NCBI GenBank assembly: GCA_965208775.1
Contig: OZ242360.1
Location: 744,001-808,000, forward strand
Direction of reading: 5' to 3'
Source: JAPOVO01 sp026708165
GTDB lineage: Bacteria; Chloroflexota; UBA11872; VXNJ01
DNA length: 64,000 nt
Below the pieces are notes generated by a model. It saw only the letters and a list, made by a program, of their open reading frames with translations, was not told where the DNA came from and did not search any database. This document shows positions 8,602 through 16,760 of this stretch, piece by piece. Position 1 is the stretch's first letter. Every line of letters starts with the position of its first letter. The position numbers were made by a program, and so were the translations under genes.

Positions 8602-9777
8602 CTATTCCGAAGGCGCAGACCCCAGAACGTTGTAACCCTGGTTGTCTACGGTCCTCTCGGCCGCCGGCAGAACCTGCACGACCACGTTGGTTAGACCCAC
8701 AACCTCGCCTTTTTCATCGAAGCTGTAGTTGTCTCCAATCGCGCCGCTCCAGGTGACCTCGTACATGCAGTCCCTGAACCCGTCGGCGTCCTGGTCGTCC
8801 CCGGTCTCCTTGAGGCACTCGGCGGCGATGTACACATCGTCATAGGCCGATCCAAGGTACCAGGCCAGCGTGATCTCCCCGTAGCGTTCCTGGAAGTTGG
8901 TCAGCACTTCCTGGCCCTTCGCGTTGTCCGGACTTATGTCCGCGACTACCGCCTTCATGCCGGTGGCGGCGTCGCCCGCGATATCGAGAGCAGTTTTTCC
9001 AACGGCCACGATCTCGCTGTAGATCGGGCCGTCATAGCCGAGCTCCCGCGCCTGCTTCACGATGGTGCCGCCGGCGAACTCCGCCTGGGCCGAGATGTGA
9101 AGCGCGTCAGGCTCCTCTCCGAACAGCTTCGTCAACTGGGTCCTGAAGTCCGTAACGTCCGATGCGTACCTCTCCGCGCCAACCACCTCGCCGCCCCGCT
9201 TCTCGAACTGCGCGACGGTGGTCCGCCTAACTCCCTCGGCGTAGTCGGTGGCCTCCGTGATCGTGACCAGCTTGCGCACGCCGTCGGCCCAGAGCAGGTT
9301 CCCCGTGTCCACTCCCAGTTGAGCGTCGCTCATCGACGTTCGGAAGATATAGTCGCCTGCCTCGGCGATGTCCGGGTTCGTCGCCAAACCGGAGAACAGG
9401 ATCACCCCGTCCTTTTCAGCCAACGGGGCGGCCCCGAGCATCGCGCCGCTGCACGATGTCCCCAGGATGATCTTGATGCCGTCCACGTCGGTCAGCTTGT
9501 TGTAGGCGGTAATGGCGTCCTGCGCGCTGCATTTCGAGTCTTCGACCACGAGTTCGATCATGCGCCCGTCAATTCCGCCGGCCTCATTGATCTCGTCTAC
9601 CGCCATCTGCTTGGCCTGAAGGGCCACGTTGCCGTAGGTCTCGCCCGGTCCGGTGAGCGATTCCATCACCCCGATCCGGAAGGGCTTATCTCCTTGTCCG
9701 TTACAGGCCGCAACCGCCATCACGAGAATGATCAGCAACCCGAATGGGACTACCCATTTCCTGGACAACAGTCGCAT
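8602..9777 (-). CDS. livK: Branched-chain amino acid ABC transporter substrate-binding lipoprotein LivK
   Basis: A type I periplasmic-binding-fold protein (peripla_BP_6). The N-terminus is a lipoprotein signal: basic n-region, hydrophobic core and lipobox VAAC with the lipidated Cys at about residue 25. The mature part starts FRIGVMESLTGPGETYG, followed by VDEINEAGGIDGR, as in LivJ/LivK. Several Cys (SKCSAQ, GTSCSG, ECLK, DCMY) may form disulfides. The frame opens at 9798, but AAGGAGAG lies 5 bases before the ATG at 9777 and decides the start. It is the first gene of the liv operon. The ligand could be an amino acid, urea, amide or another small molecule. Confidence 0.9.
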   Translation of the reverse strand: MRLLSRKWVVPFGLLIILVMAVAACNGQGDKPFRIGVMESLTGPGETYGNVALQAKQMAVDEINEAGGIDGRMIELVVEDSKCSAQDAITAYNKLTDVDGIKIILGTSCSGAMLGAAPLAEKDGVILFSGLATNPDIAEAGDYIFRTSMSDAQLGVDTGNLLWADGVRKLVTITEATDYAEGVRRTTVAQFEKRGGEVVGAERYASDVTDFRTQLTKLFGEEPDALHISAQAEFAGGTIVKQARELGYDGPIYSEIVAVGKTALDIAGDAATGMKAVVADISPDNAKGQEVLTNFQERYGEITLAWYLGSAYDDVYIAAECLKETGDDQDADGFRDCMYEVTWSGAIGDNYSFDEKGEVVGLTNVVVQVLPAAERTVDNQGYNVLGSAPSE

Positions 9778-9986
9778 TTCGACTCTCCTTGTGGCCACAC
9801 ACCCCTCTACGGCGTGTCAATTCTATATTGAGCATACGCAGGCTTGCCGGGTTCTAGCCAAGGAGAAATCAGGAGATGATCGAGCGGCGATCGGACGAAA
9901 TTCGGGGCGCGCCCTGGCGGAGTACTACCGGCCGCACTGGGATGCCTCAAAGCGAAACGCTCCCGCCATCATGCGCTGTTGCAGGA

Positions 9987-10014
9987 TTGACATCTGTCAG
10001 ATATGATGTATAGA
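9987..10014 (+). promoter_or_regulatory. Promoter-like pair TTGACA - 16 - TATAGA in an intergenic region
   Basis: A perfect -35 hexamer TTGACA (9987-9992) and a near-consensus -10 TATAGA (10009-10014), spaced 16 bases, in a non-coding and locally AT-richer stretch. No gene follows within 1 kb on this strand, but a hairpin with a T-rich tail lies about 120 bases downstream. Seen in sequence; promoter activity is inferred. Confidence 0.4.
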
Positions 10015-10020
10015 GACTGG

Positions 10021-10165
10021 CTGGATCCGGCCATCGCATTGGCGCTGTAGACCCATTTCGCTCTGCAGCGAGAATGTGAATGAGAGTCCATATACCGCAC
10101 CTGCACCAGTTTGTGGCATCGTCGAGTATTTTCCCTGTTTTTGCCTGGCTCACAGGGTATTTTTG
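10021..10165 (+). ncRNA. Candidate small RNA (no known family recognised)
   Basis: Defined only by signals: a sigma70-like promoter just upstream (9987-10014) and a hairpin plus T-rich run at its end (10133-10164). Inside are self-complementary stretches, including GGCTGGATCCGGCC (10020s) and CGCT-CTGC-AGCG near 10069-10080. It carries no open frame with a plausible protein. The family is unknown, and the unit may also be a decayed gene start. Low confidence. Confidence 0.22.
10133..10164 (+). terminator. Weak terminator-like hairpin with T-run
   Basis: Stem CCCTG (10133-10137) / CAGGG (10153-10157) with a 15-base loop, followed by TATTTTT (10158-10164). The stem is short, so termination would be modest. 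Confidence 0.3.
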
Positions 10166-10360
10166 CTAATTCTGGGCAACGTCGAACTTCTCCACTTCGC
10201 CGATCAGCAACGGATATGACAACTCCGAGCCTCTCCTGTGTTGTCGTCATGTCAATCTCTTTATCGACCTGCGGTCGTAGCCCCACCGGCAAATGTCGCG
10301 TTTTGTCAGCGGGTCCAAGTTGGTCGTCCGGCCGTCATTTCCGCGCAAGTTGGCATCGTA

Positions 10361-10382
10361 GGGGCGGTTCGCGAACCGCCCC
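10361..10382. repeat. 22-bp perfect palindrome, REP-like
   Basis: GGGGCGGTTCG followed by its exact reverse complement. This sequence type is familiar as a dispersed intergenic element in GC-rich environmental genomes. It opens a 430-base cluster of short inverted repeats. Confidence 0.6.
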
Positions 10383-10403
10383 CCTCCACCAGCCGCCCGA
10401 CTG

Positions 10404-10793
10404 TCATTCCGAACGCCCCAACTGTCATTCCGAGCGAAGCCGAGGAATCTAACGCCCCGCCATCCAACCCGTATGCCGTACACCCTGAGCCTGTCGAAAG
10501 GCGCACGGCACATTCCCGTCATTCCCGCGAAGCATGTCCTCGCGAAAGCGGGGAGCGGGAATCCAGGGGCGGGGTGTCAGGAGCTTCCAACCCGTATGTG
10601 GCTCATCCTGAGCCGCCTCCGTGCACCCTGAGCCTGTCGACGGGCGCACGGAGCATCCCGCTATCTCCGCCCTGTATTCGTCATTCCGGACTTGATCCGG
10701 AATCCAGGGGGCGTGCGCATCTGCGTCTCCCCGCTCGCGGTTAGCCCCTCCTCCCCGTTCGTGGTGAGCCTGTCGAACCACTCCAATCCCCCT
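10404..10793. repeat. Cluster of REP-like intergenic repeats
   Basis: Several short families are packed together. GTCATTCCGA-type units occur at about 10404 and 10423. CCCTGAGCCTGTCGA units occur at 10483 and 10626. A CGTCATTCCCGCGAA...CGGGAATCCAGG unit lies at about 10517-10565, and a TTCCGGA...TCCGGAATCCAGG palindrome at about 10681-10710. A GTGGTGAGCCTGTCGAACCA unit is at 10761-10780. The same GAGCyyGTCGAA core recurs in single copies at 18077 and 39171. The units are irregularly spaced and unlike a CRISPR. No protein-coding gene is supported in the cluster. Confidence 0.65.
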
Positions 10794-10862
10794 GAACACG
10801 CCTGACCGCAAGCTGTAATCCACGTCCCACAGATCCCGTCACGGACGGATGATTCCCAAGCA

Positions 10863-13800
10863 CTAAGACAGTCCCAACAACTCCCTCACCACCTCCTCGA
10901 CCGCCTTCCCCTCCTCCGACTCGCGCAGCCATTTGCGAAGCTCGCGGCGGGCGATGGTTACGGTGACCTTGGAGCGGCTTTGGCGCAGCGCGGCCAGCTC
11001 ACGGGCCGCCCCCTCGGCGGCGGCCCGGCCCGCGCGGGACACCGAAAGATGCAGCGGATCTCCGGCGTCGAACTCCGGGATGGGCAGCTTCCACAGGTGC
11101 TTCTGCAAATCGCGTACTTTACCGGCCCAATTCGGTGTCGTTAGTGGATTCACGGCAACGGCTAAGCACTCGCTGTTGATGATCGCGAGCAAGTAATAGC
11201 CTTCATGCACGTCCCTGCATGCAGTCCAGAACAGCTTGTAGTCGACTATCCAGTCATCGTCATGAAGTAGAGCCGCCGTTGGCGCTCCCGCCGAGGTGTA
11301 CACCACCCGCACCGGCCTGCCGCCGTGGTCGCGCCGCCACTCCAATTGAGCCGTGAGCTTGCCGTAGTAGTCCAACTGGCCGAGCACGTCCAACCTGTTG
11401 TTGGGCGATTTGTTCTGTTCCCATTGGCCGCTCACAGTCCTCCAGCGCTCGCGCATCCGACGCTCCAAACTCCCGAGGCCAACGCCGCCGACGCCGTTCG
11501 GATCGGCGGGTATCGCGTTCAGATCCCGCTTGATCGGCAGAAGCGTCTTGAGCGGGTTGAGCGTCACGTAGGGAGCCAACGTCTCGCCCAGGTGCACGTC
11601 GAACAGGTGAGCCGTCTCTACCGTCTGCTGCGTGATGGCGGTCAGGTCGAGGTCGCGCCACGGCCGCTTGTCCTGGGAACCGCGCCGGGGATTTACGGTC
11701 ACCGTCCGTCCGGCGCGGACGATAGCTGAACTCTCCGTCTCTTCCACGAAGAACAGGCAGCGGGGAACAATCACTGCTCCCTGAGTCGAATAACCGGCAT
11801 AGGGAGAGCCGCCGCCTACGGAGGTGTCGGTTATGGCTACCCGCTCCCGCCGGATGTCGGACGCGCCGGTCTTCCCCAGCCAGCGCACCACCTCGCCGGC
11901 CAGCGCCGATTCCCCGCCTGGTTCGCCCACGCGCTCCGCGAATACGACCGACGCCGGAATCGGAAAGAAGGTATTCGGTTGCAGCCGCTCCAGGTCCCAG
12001 GCAGTCTTACAGCGAAAGTCCACTGACAGCCTGCGTCCGGTGCGTCTGTCCGTCCACTCCCCCGCGCGCCACTTCGTGTACTGGCCGGTCTGCAGGGCGC
12101 TGTGCGGCATCACCATGCCAATTACGCCGCCGTCCTTGAGGTACAGATCGACGCAGCGGGCGAAGAACAGCCCGGCCACGTCCTGGTGAGTGGCGTACCG
12201 TCCGCCCGCCCAGATTCCATAGAGGTTCTTGCTCTGGTCTTCGAGCGCCCGGCGCAGCGTGCTGACCGTCTTGTTGTAGTTGAGCCAGGGCGGATTGCCG
12301 ATTATCACCTTCACCTTGCTCCGGGACAGCGCTACCGGGCGCACGAGGTTGCGGGTGTAGTAGGCCCAGATGTGGTCGCGGCCCTCGCCGTGCAGCCTTT
12401 GCAGCGTCGCGATCGTCGCCTCGAGCGTCCTGCGCCAGCCGGGGTCCGCTATGCCGTGGTCGTCGAGCGCCAGCATGGGGTCTTGCCCGCGCTCCACGCA
12501 GTCGGCGATATCGCCCATCAGCGGATCGAATATCTCGGCCTGTTCGACGAGCCGTCGCGGAAAGACAAGCTCCGAGTTGCGTTCATCGCGCACCTGTATC
12601 GTCACGTCGCGCTTTGCGAACATGGTCCCCGTGTCAAAGCGCATTTGCAAAGCGTCGCCCAGGTATACCGGCGCGGAGACCGCCCCGTCGTAACCGGCGT
12701 CCATCGCTGCCTGGATCGCCGGTCTTGCCGCCAGTACCCACGCCGCCCGCGCAAGGTGTACCGCGACCGGGTGAACGTCGATCCCGGCGATTGAGAAACG
12801 CAGCCACTCCAGCGTGTCCTCCGCGTTGAGAGACTCCCTCTCGGCGGCTTCGATGAAGTGGGTCACGGCCTCGGCGACGAACGTCCCCGATCCGCACGCC
12901 GGGTCGAGCACTTCCTGGTCGAGCGGGTCGGTCACCACCTCCCGCACCATCGCCCGCGCCAGCCAGTGCGGCGTGTAGTACTCGCCAAGCTGCCGACGCT
13001 CGTCGGGCGGGATGATGGTCTCGTACAGGATCGCCGCAACGTCCGGCGGCACCCGGGGCCAGTCGAACCGCGCGATCCGCCCCGCCAGCGCCTTCAGCGC
13101 GGGCAGCCCGCCCACCTCGGCGGGCCACGCGAAGAAGTCCGACTCCACGATGCCCTGCAGGCTGGTGTCCGATTGAAAGCGCCGTCCCAGCAGCAAGTCG
13201 GCTGGATCGTCGTATGCAAGCCGGTCTATATCGACCCCGAACGACGCCTGCACCACCATCCCGATGACCGCGCTCAGGTAGGTGTGGCGGACGAACAGGT
13301 CGTCCATCTCGGCATCGGTCCTGGCTATCTCGCCGAGAGCCGTCAGCAGCAGGTCGCGCCACAGCCGCCGCTTGACCTTGATCGTCTCCAGGTCCGCCGC
13401 GTTTTCATAGAGAGTCCTGAAGGCTGTGATTTCCCGCTCGTACAGCGGACTGTCGGGACCGAAGTAGGCGCCGACGTTTTCACGGTCGGGCCGTATCCTC
13501 CGTTCGGTGAACAGCGCCTTCTCGCGCAGCCACTCGTACAGCGGGACCCAGCGGTCCGGGTCTTCCAGCGTGAAGCCGTGGGGCTCCACGGTGCGCACCG
13601 GCCCCGCGCCCGGCCAGCGCAGCAGCCAGTGCTTGCCGTCGGTCAGCACTCCCATGCGGAACATCCGCCCATCGGTCTCAGCCTGCGCCAGGTAGCCGTC
13701 CAGCTGATCGACGTATTCGGGACTGGGATCGAGACCGCCCCCGGAACCGACGCGGCGCTTGACCTCGATGAACGCGTTGAGCGCGGTTAGATCGACCGCC

Positions 13801-13988
13801 TTGCCCGAACCGGTCGCGGGCGCGACCTCTTCGTTGATCTCGTCGCTATTTGCCAGTCCGGTCACGATCAGGAAGTCACGAATGGCGCTCGTGATGTTCG
13901 CTTCGGCGTGGTAATCGTCGTGCCGCCTGAGTATCTTCGCGGCGGCTCTCTTGTAGCGCGGATCGTCTAGGTCAATCTGGTCAGGCAT
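10863..13988 (-). CDS. Type IIG-like restriction-modification protein: PD-(D/E)XK nuclease fused to N6-adenine DNA methyltransferase
   Basis: A protein of about 1041 residues. The N-terminal domain has a probable nuclease active site AVDLTALNAFIEVKRR (residues about 63-79; D, E-x-K). A helical linker follows, then a gamma-class methyltransferase. RRQLGEYYTPHWLA precedes SAM motif I LDPACGSGTF (about residue 361), and motif IV is NPPW (about residue 564). The C-terminal third has a TaqI-type specificity-domain look, with an IINSECLAVAVN segment. These parts match single-chain type IIG enzymes that cut and methylate. No separate endonuclease, specificity or BREX/DISARM gene is adjacent. The frame opens at a GTG at 14087 directly after the amidase stop. 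The ATG at 13988 (MPDQIDLDD) was chosen because the family-like part begins there. Confidence 0.82.
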   Translation of the reverse strand: MPDQIDLDDPRYKRAAAKILRRHDDYHAEANITSAIRDFLIVTGLANSDEINEEVAPATGSGKAVDLTALNAFIEVKRRVGSGGGLDPSPEYVDQLDGYLAQAETDGRMFRMGVLTDGKHWLLRWPGAGPVRTVEPHGFTLEDPDRWVPLYEWLREKALFTERRIRPDRENVGAYFGPDSPLYEREITAFRTLYENAADLETIKVKRRLWRDLLLTALGEIARTDAEMDDLFVRHTYLSAVIGMVVQASFGVDIDRLAYDDPADLLLGRRFQSDTSLQGIVESDFFAWPAEVGGLPALKALAGRIARFDWPRVPPDVAAILYETIIPPDERRQLGEYYTPHWLARAMVREVVTDPLDQEVLDPACGSGTFVAEAVTHFIEAAERESLNAEDTLEWLRFSIAGIDVHPVAVHLARAAWVLAARPAIQAAMDAGYDGAVSAPVYLGDALQMRFDTGTMFAKRDVTIQVRDERNSELVFPRRLVEQAEIFDPLMGDIADCVERGQDPMLALDDHGIADPGWRRTLEATIATLQRLHGEGRDHIWAYYTRNLVRPVALSRSKVKVIIGNPPWLNYNKTVSTLRRALEDQSKNLYGIWAGGRYATHQDVAGLFFARCVDLYLKDGGVIGMVMPHSALQTGQYTKWRAGEWTDRRTGRRLSVDFRCKTAWDLERLQPNTFFPIPASVVFAERVGEPGGESALAGEVVRWLGKTGASDIRRERVAITDTSVGGGSPYAGYSTQGAVIVPRCLFFVEETESSAIVRAGRTVTVNPRRGSQDKRPWRDLDLTAITQQTVETAHLFDVHLGETLAPYVTLNPLKTLLPIKRDLNAIPADPNGVGGVGLGSLERRMRERWRTVSGQWEQNKSPNNRLDVLGQLDYYGKLTAQLEWRRDHGGRPVRVVYTSAGAPTAALLHDDDWIVDYKLFWTACRDVHEGYYLLAIINSECLAVAVNPLTTPNWAGKVRDLQKHLWKLPIPEFDAGDPLHLSVSRAGRAAAEGAARELAALRQSRSKVTVTIARRELRKWLRESEEGKAVEEVVRELLGLS

Positions 13989-14087
13989 GTCAGAGGCTTT
14001 CAGCTTCGGATGCGAGTTGATTGTATCGACGACGCGGCACGGGATCGCTTGGCGCTCGCATTGCAGTAAAGGAAAAGCAGAGGCCAC

Positions 14088-15503
14088 TCATCCAGACAGC
14101 CCTTCGGGATGCTTGGTATGCCAATCCGTGCGCGACTGGAATTCGCGGGCAATCGCGATGCACACGTTCTCGTCGTACGCTCTGGACATGAACTGGATTC
14201 CGGTCGGCAAGCCATCGGCGTCGAAGCCGCTGGGGACGGATATGGCGGGCAGACCGCAGCCGTTGCCAACCGCGCCCATCAGGTCGCCGGTCCCGGCGAC
14301 GGAACGTGAGCCGCTCCTGAAATCCCGGTCGATGGGCGTCGCGGTGCTCAGCGAGGTCGGACCGGCCAGCGCGTCGTAGCCGGACATTACCTCATCAACC
14401 CGCCGGGCCATCACCCCGCGAAGCCTCAGCGCCTTGACGTAGTCCGTCGCCAGGATCGCGGGCCTCGCGTAAGGGCCGAGGCTGTGATATCCGGGCGCCG
14501 CCAGGCGCTGCGGGCCGCCCTCCGCAACGAAGTCCTCGAAAGCGCTCGCCGCCTCGACCATCAATATCGTCGTCGTCACCTCCGAGTAAGGCAGGTCCGG
14601 AAACTCCATTTCCTCGAACTCGGCCACGTCGGTCAGACTCGCAACCGCCGCCTCGAAATTCCGTCTTACGGCATCCTGAGCGCCTTCCAGGACGCCCTTC
14701 AACACTCCGATCTTGTACCTGCGGCCTGGGCGATACTGCGGATCGTAGCTGAAGCGCTTGGTGTAGGTCGTCGGGTCATTTCGGTCAGGTCCGGAGATCG
14801 CCTCCAGCACGATCCCGCAATCGTCGGCGGTAAGGCAAAGCGGCCCCAGCTTGTCCAGGGTCCAGCACAAAGCCATCGCCCCGTGACGGCTGACCCGGCC
14901 GTAAGTGGGCCGCAGTCCCGACAGACCGCAGCTAGCGGCGGGCAGCAGTATCGACCCCCAAGTCTCCGAGCCGATGGCAAACGGGACCAGCCCGGCCGCC
15001 ACCGCCGCACCCGACCCGCTGGACGAACCGCCCGTCCATCTGCCCGTGTCCCACGGGTTTTTGGGAGGTCCGGTCAGCGACGCGTCCGGTTGCGTGTAAC
15101 CCATGCCACCCGCCAGCTCGATCATCGCCAGCTTGGCCGCCAGCGGCGCGCCCGATTCCTCCAACTTCGCAACGACCGTCGCATCGAACTCAAATTTCTG
15201 ATCCCTGAACGGCTCCGCGCCCCAGGTTGTAGGAACGCCTCCCGACGTGGCAAGCAGGTCCTTGGCGCCCCAGGGCACTCCGTGTAGAAGGCCGCGATAG
15301 CGTCCGTCGGCAATCTCCGCCTCCGCCGTCCTCGCAGTCTCCAGGGCGCGGTCCGCCGTTAGAGTGACCAGTGCATTGTGCCGCGGACCGAGGCGTTCGA
15401 GACGGGCTAGGCAGTATTCGGCAAGCTCGACCGGCGACAGCGACTTACTCTGGAGCATCCCGGCAAGCCGCCTGATCGGGGTGAAAGCAAGATCATTCAT
15501 CAT
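14088..15503 (-). CDS. Amidase (amidase signature family)
   Basis: Hydrolyses a C-N amide bond using the Lys-Ser-Ser triad. GVPWGAKDLL carries the Lys, TGGSSSGSGAAVAAG the first Ser, and GSETWGSILLPAASCG the nucleophilic Ser region. The length of about 471 residues is normal for GatA/AtzF relatives, but no other gat genes are present, so a catabolic amidase is more likely than tRNA amidotransferase. The frame opens at 15548. GGGGAG six bases before ATG 15503 (MMNDLAFTP) decides the start, and the gene then overlaps the 3' end of the small gene upstream by 11 bases, implying coupling. Confidence 0.9.
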   Translation of the reverse strand: MMNDLAFTPIRRLAGMLQSKSLSPVELAEYCLARLERLGPRHNALVTLTADRALETARTAEAEIADGRYRGLLHGVPWGAKDLLATSGGVPTTWGAEPFRDQKFEFDATVVAKLEESGAPLAAKLAMIELAGGMGYTQPDASLTGPPKNPWDTGRWTGGSSSGSGAAVAAGLVPFAIGSETWGSILLPAASCGLSGLRPTYGRVSRHGAMALCWTLDKLGPLCLTADDCGIVLEAISGPDRNDPTTYTKRFSYDPQYRPGRRYKIGVLKGVLEGAQDAVRRNFEAAVASLTDVAEFEEMEFPDLPYSEVTTTILMVEAASAFEDFVAEGGPQRLAAPGYHSLGPYARPAILATDYVKALRLRGVMARRVDEVMSGYDALAGPTSLSTATPIDRDFRSGSRSVAGTGDLMGAVGNGCGLPAISVPSGFDADGLPTGIQFMSRAYDENVCIAIAREFQSRTDWHTKHPEGLSG

Positions 15504-15714
15504 TCCTGTCTCCCCGGAAGGGCTTGAACGTGGCAAACGGCTCGACATCGTTGGTCAACCGTATCGACCGCAGCGGCCGGACGACGTCTCTAAGGCCGAC
15601 TACGGCCCGCCGCACCTCTTCCATCTGCTCTTCGGCAAGAAGATGGCCGTACTTTTCCTTTACGACGGCGAAGAGCAGGTCCTGTTCCAGTGTCCTCTTG
15701 GGGTCAGGCTCCAT
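15493..15714 (-). CDS. Small amidase-associated protein (GatC/AtzG-like in position)
   Basis: A 73-residue acidic/basic helical protein ending at 15493, overlapping the amidase start. It has a helical first half (EQDLLFAVVKEKYGHLL) and a conserved-looking PLRSIRLTNDVEPFATF tail. Position and size recall GatC or AtzG, small chaperone-like partners of amidases, but I cannot prove homology. The frame opens with GTG at 15723, but GAGGTG seven bases before ATG 15714 (MEPDPKR) fits better. It is likely the first gene of the amidase operon. Confidence 0.72.
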   Translation of the reverse strand: MEPDPKRTLEQDLLFAVVKEKYGHLLAEEQMEEVRRAVVGLRDVVRPLRSIRLTNDVEPFATFKPFRGDRNDE

Positions 15715-15878
15715 GGGTCCCACCTCGAATGGAGAACGTCACAACTGGCTCCCATGGTATTGCCTCGCGAACACGCCAGTCGCCGCCCGCGTGTCGCGTT
15801 GGTGCGGATATCATGCTCGGCGGGGTAGAGGCGCCAAATGATTTCAGTGAACGACGAAACGTCCATTTTGAGAGAGGT

Positions 15879-16598
15879 ATGGCGCGTTCGACCCTTCGGA
15901 TACTGGCAGTGGCAGTACTTCTACTTCTGGCGCTTGCCGTTGCGAGCGACCACGCCCGCGCCCATGGCGGCGGACTCAACATCATGGGCTGTCACACGGA
16001 TCACCGCACCGGCGAATACCACTGCCACCAGCCGCCCCGCCTCACCGAATGCGTAAGTCAAGCATCCGTTGGACCAGGCGGGGCTCGCATGTACTTTTCC
16101 CCGGAGATCACTGACAGCGGATATTGGTGGTTCGCTCCGGAGGGAGCCGGATTGCGGCTGACCGGCGGGGAGACCCGCGGATGGTGCGAAGTGGTGAATG
16201 GCGGGTGGGTCCAGATATCCGACCTGCGGGTCGTTACAGCCCCTATTTCCTTCCTGACCCCGCCCCCCTGGCGACCTCAGATTGTTACAACAGTGCCCCC
16301 CACGCCAACCCCGGCTCCACAGGCCGCGCCTCATTGCGCTCCCGGACAGGAGCCTGAGTTCACGTTCGGCTTCGCGTTCCTCAAATCCCTGCTCGGCGAC
16401 GTGATGGGAGACCCTCTGGAGTGCGAGCACGCGAACCCCGAAAACGGCGACACCCTGCAGCAAACGACGACCGGCCTGTCCTTCTACCGAAACAGCACCA
16501 ACACGCCCACGTTTACGGACGGCTGGAACCATTGGGCCTGGACCACGGACGGACTCGTCACTTGGACGGGCGACGCGATAGACCCTCCGGAAAGGTAA
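15879..16598 (+). CDS. Secreted YHYH-type / SH3-like protein with Chloroflexota C-terminal module
   Basis: A protein of about 239 residues with a signal peptide (hydrophobic core in residues 6-22, then SDHARAHGGG). The mature N-terminus has GCHTDHRTGEYHCH, a His/Cys motif of the YHYH/excalibur-like kind that can bind metal. Next comes an SH3b-like stretch (RMYFSPEI ... GGWVQISDL), a Pro/Thr linker, and a C-terminal module with GDTLQQTTTGLSFYR and GWNHWAWTTDGLVTWTG. That module recurs in secreted Chloroflexota proteins. The frame opens at 15690, but the ATG at 15879 is preceded by AGAGAGG and places the signal peptide correctly. It is divergent from the amidase operon. Function unknown; extracellular. 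Confidence 0.75.
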   Translation: MARSTLRILAVAVLLLLALAVASDHARAHGGGLNIMGCHTDHRTGEYHCHQPPRLTECVSQASVGPGGARMYFSPEITDSGYWWFAPEGAGLRLTGGETRGWCEVVNGGWVQISDLRVVTAPISFLTPPPWRPQIVTTVPPTPTPAPQAAPHCAPGQEPEFTFGFAFLKSLLGDVMGDPLECEHANPENGDTLQQTTTGLSFYRNSTNTPTFTDGWNHWAWTTDGLVTWTGDAIDPPER

Positions 16599-16760
16599 CC
16601 GTATTCACGTAGCCCGACGATTACCACCCCGCAGCGCAGATTGGGCGCGCGAATCAAGCGTGGCAAGATATGCCGGCTCGGACGGTGGTCGGAAGATAGA
16701 TCAGCCCCCGTCGGAAAAACACTGCTGTAGATCAACTCAACTAGCGATGGAGCGCAGCTT

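Noticed and set aside
10404..10793. CRISPR-like array
   Set aside because: Units differ in sequence and spacing, and no uniform repeat-spacer pattern or cas gene exists.
12102..12794. 230-residue plus-strand frame inside the restriction-modification gene
   Set aside because: Antisense shadow of a strongly supported minus-strand gene; Arg/Pro/Val-rich with no motif.
12858..13790. 310-residue plus-strand frame inside the restriction-modification gene
   Set aside because: Antisense shadow with biased composition and no recognisable domain.
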